Assembly (NCBI GenBank): GCA_907165275.2
Contig: OU015654.1
Coordinates: forward strand, 2,001,501 to 2,065,500
From: Zygaena filipendulae
Taxonomy: Eukaryota; Arthropoda; Insecta; Lepidoptera; Zygaenidae
Length of the DNA stretch: 64,000 nucleotides
Reading direction: 5' to 3'
In this document: piece by piece, positions 63,859-64,000 of the stretch
How the letters are laid out: each line of letters starts with the position of its first letter
How positions within the stretch are numbered: position 1 is the first letter of the stretch
Notes under the pieces: generated by a model
The model's input: only the letters and a program-made list of their open reading frames with translations
Databases searched by the model: none
Told to the model about the DNA's origin: nothing
Translations under genes and position numbers: made by a program

Positions 63859-64000
63859 ATGGCAAGTTACACGGTTGAGCAACACGTCCAAATGTTAAAA
63901 ATGTATTACCAAAATGAGTGTTCGTTAGTGCAAACGTTACGTGCATTGCGCCCATTTTACGGCAGACGGTGAGAGGTGACGTGAATTGGCCACCGAGATC
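63859..64000 (+). pseudogene. N-terminal fragment of a mariner-like transposase (DUF4817 helix-turn-helix)
   Basis: ATG 63859 opens ASYTVEQHVQMLKMYYQ then RALRPFYGRR, the N-terminal HTH of insect transposases of the Tc1/mariner supergroup. A TGA follows at 63970-63972 where the family normally continues, so the copy is frameshifted or decayed. The window ends at 64000. The repeat itself may start near 63755 (gggacgggtcgatg). Confidence 0.7.

Noticed and set aside
1..64000. CRISPR array, bacterial operon, rRNA
   Set aside because: No spaced direct repeats of CRISPR type, no Shine-Dalgarno patterns and no rRNA-like sequence; the window is animal nuclear DNA.

Overview
The window looks like a piece of a lepidopteran (moth or butterfly) genome. 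It is AT-rich, scattered with TAGGTAGGTACCTACC-type low-complexity sequence, and crowded with many copies of a Helitron-like repeat (CCGCGG hairpin followed by CTAG), at least six MITE families, two tRNA-derived SINEs with (ATT)n tails, a 14-bp minisatellite and a long fold-back element. The only convincing host coding signal is a set of first-exon-like segments. The best is a two-exon segment (7853-8830) ending in the C-x2-C-x3-C-x-GF-x2-H-x-WR motif of PET/LIM proteins of the Testin/Prickle family. Three further short ATG exons (9666-9880, 37933-37976, 44444-44628) also end in splice phase 2 and could be alternative 5' exons of the same locus. That link is inference.

The centre of the window is an essentially complete Polinton/Maverick (adintovirus-like) element, 20279-37592, 17,314 bp. 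It is bounded by matching 158-bp terminal inverted repeats starting 5'-AG and by a perfect 6-bp target-site duplication, gagacg. Rightward block: FtsK/HerA packaging ATPase, a DUF8207-type protein (frameshifted), a fibre-like protein with an internal duplication, a DDE integrase with chromodomain, a phospholipase-A2/pVI-like minor capsid protein, an adenain-like cysteine protease, a penton-like capsid protein, a small basic repeat protein, the double-jelly-roll major capsid protein and a 166-aa protein. Leftward block: a 147-aa unknown protein, the protein-primed family-B DNA polymerase (split by a ~0.6-kb insertion) and a small spliced gene of unknown function. A rightward BIR-RING inhibitor-of-apoptosis (IAP) gene lies near the right end.

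The strongest unusual signal is at the join between the minor capsid and protease genes. The protease frame has no usable ATG, overlaps the upstream gene in the -1 frame, and the upstream gene ends on the slippery heptamer A AAA AAC directly followed by TAA, with a possible H-type pseudoknot downstream. This looks like gag-pro style -1 ribosomal frameshifting feeding the protease into the virion as a fusion. Other points: an intron-containing gene inside the element, an IAP cassette between ~100-bp direct repeats, chained ATGA gene overlaps, and TIRs that are themselves near-perfect hairpins. The capsid genes look intact, but the polymerase and the DUF8207 gene are broken, so this copy is probably a recent but decaying insertion.

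The element sits between two CpG-rich flanks and about 340 bp upstream of a candidate host first exon, so it may have landed in a host promoter region. The rest of the window (1-20 kb and 38-64 kb) is mostly intronic or intergenic sequence with nested repeats. Two nestings (MITE B in a Helitron copy; MITE C in MITE G with a recoverable empty site) give a relative order of activity. All coordinates and motifs were read by eye; family names rest on remembered motifs, not on searches.
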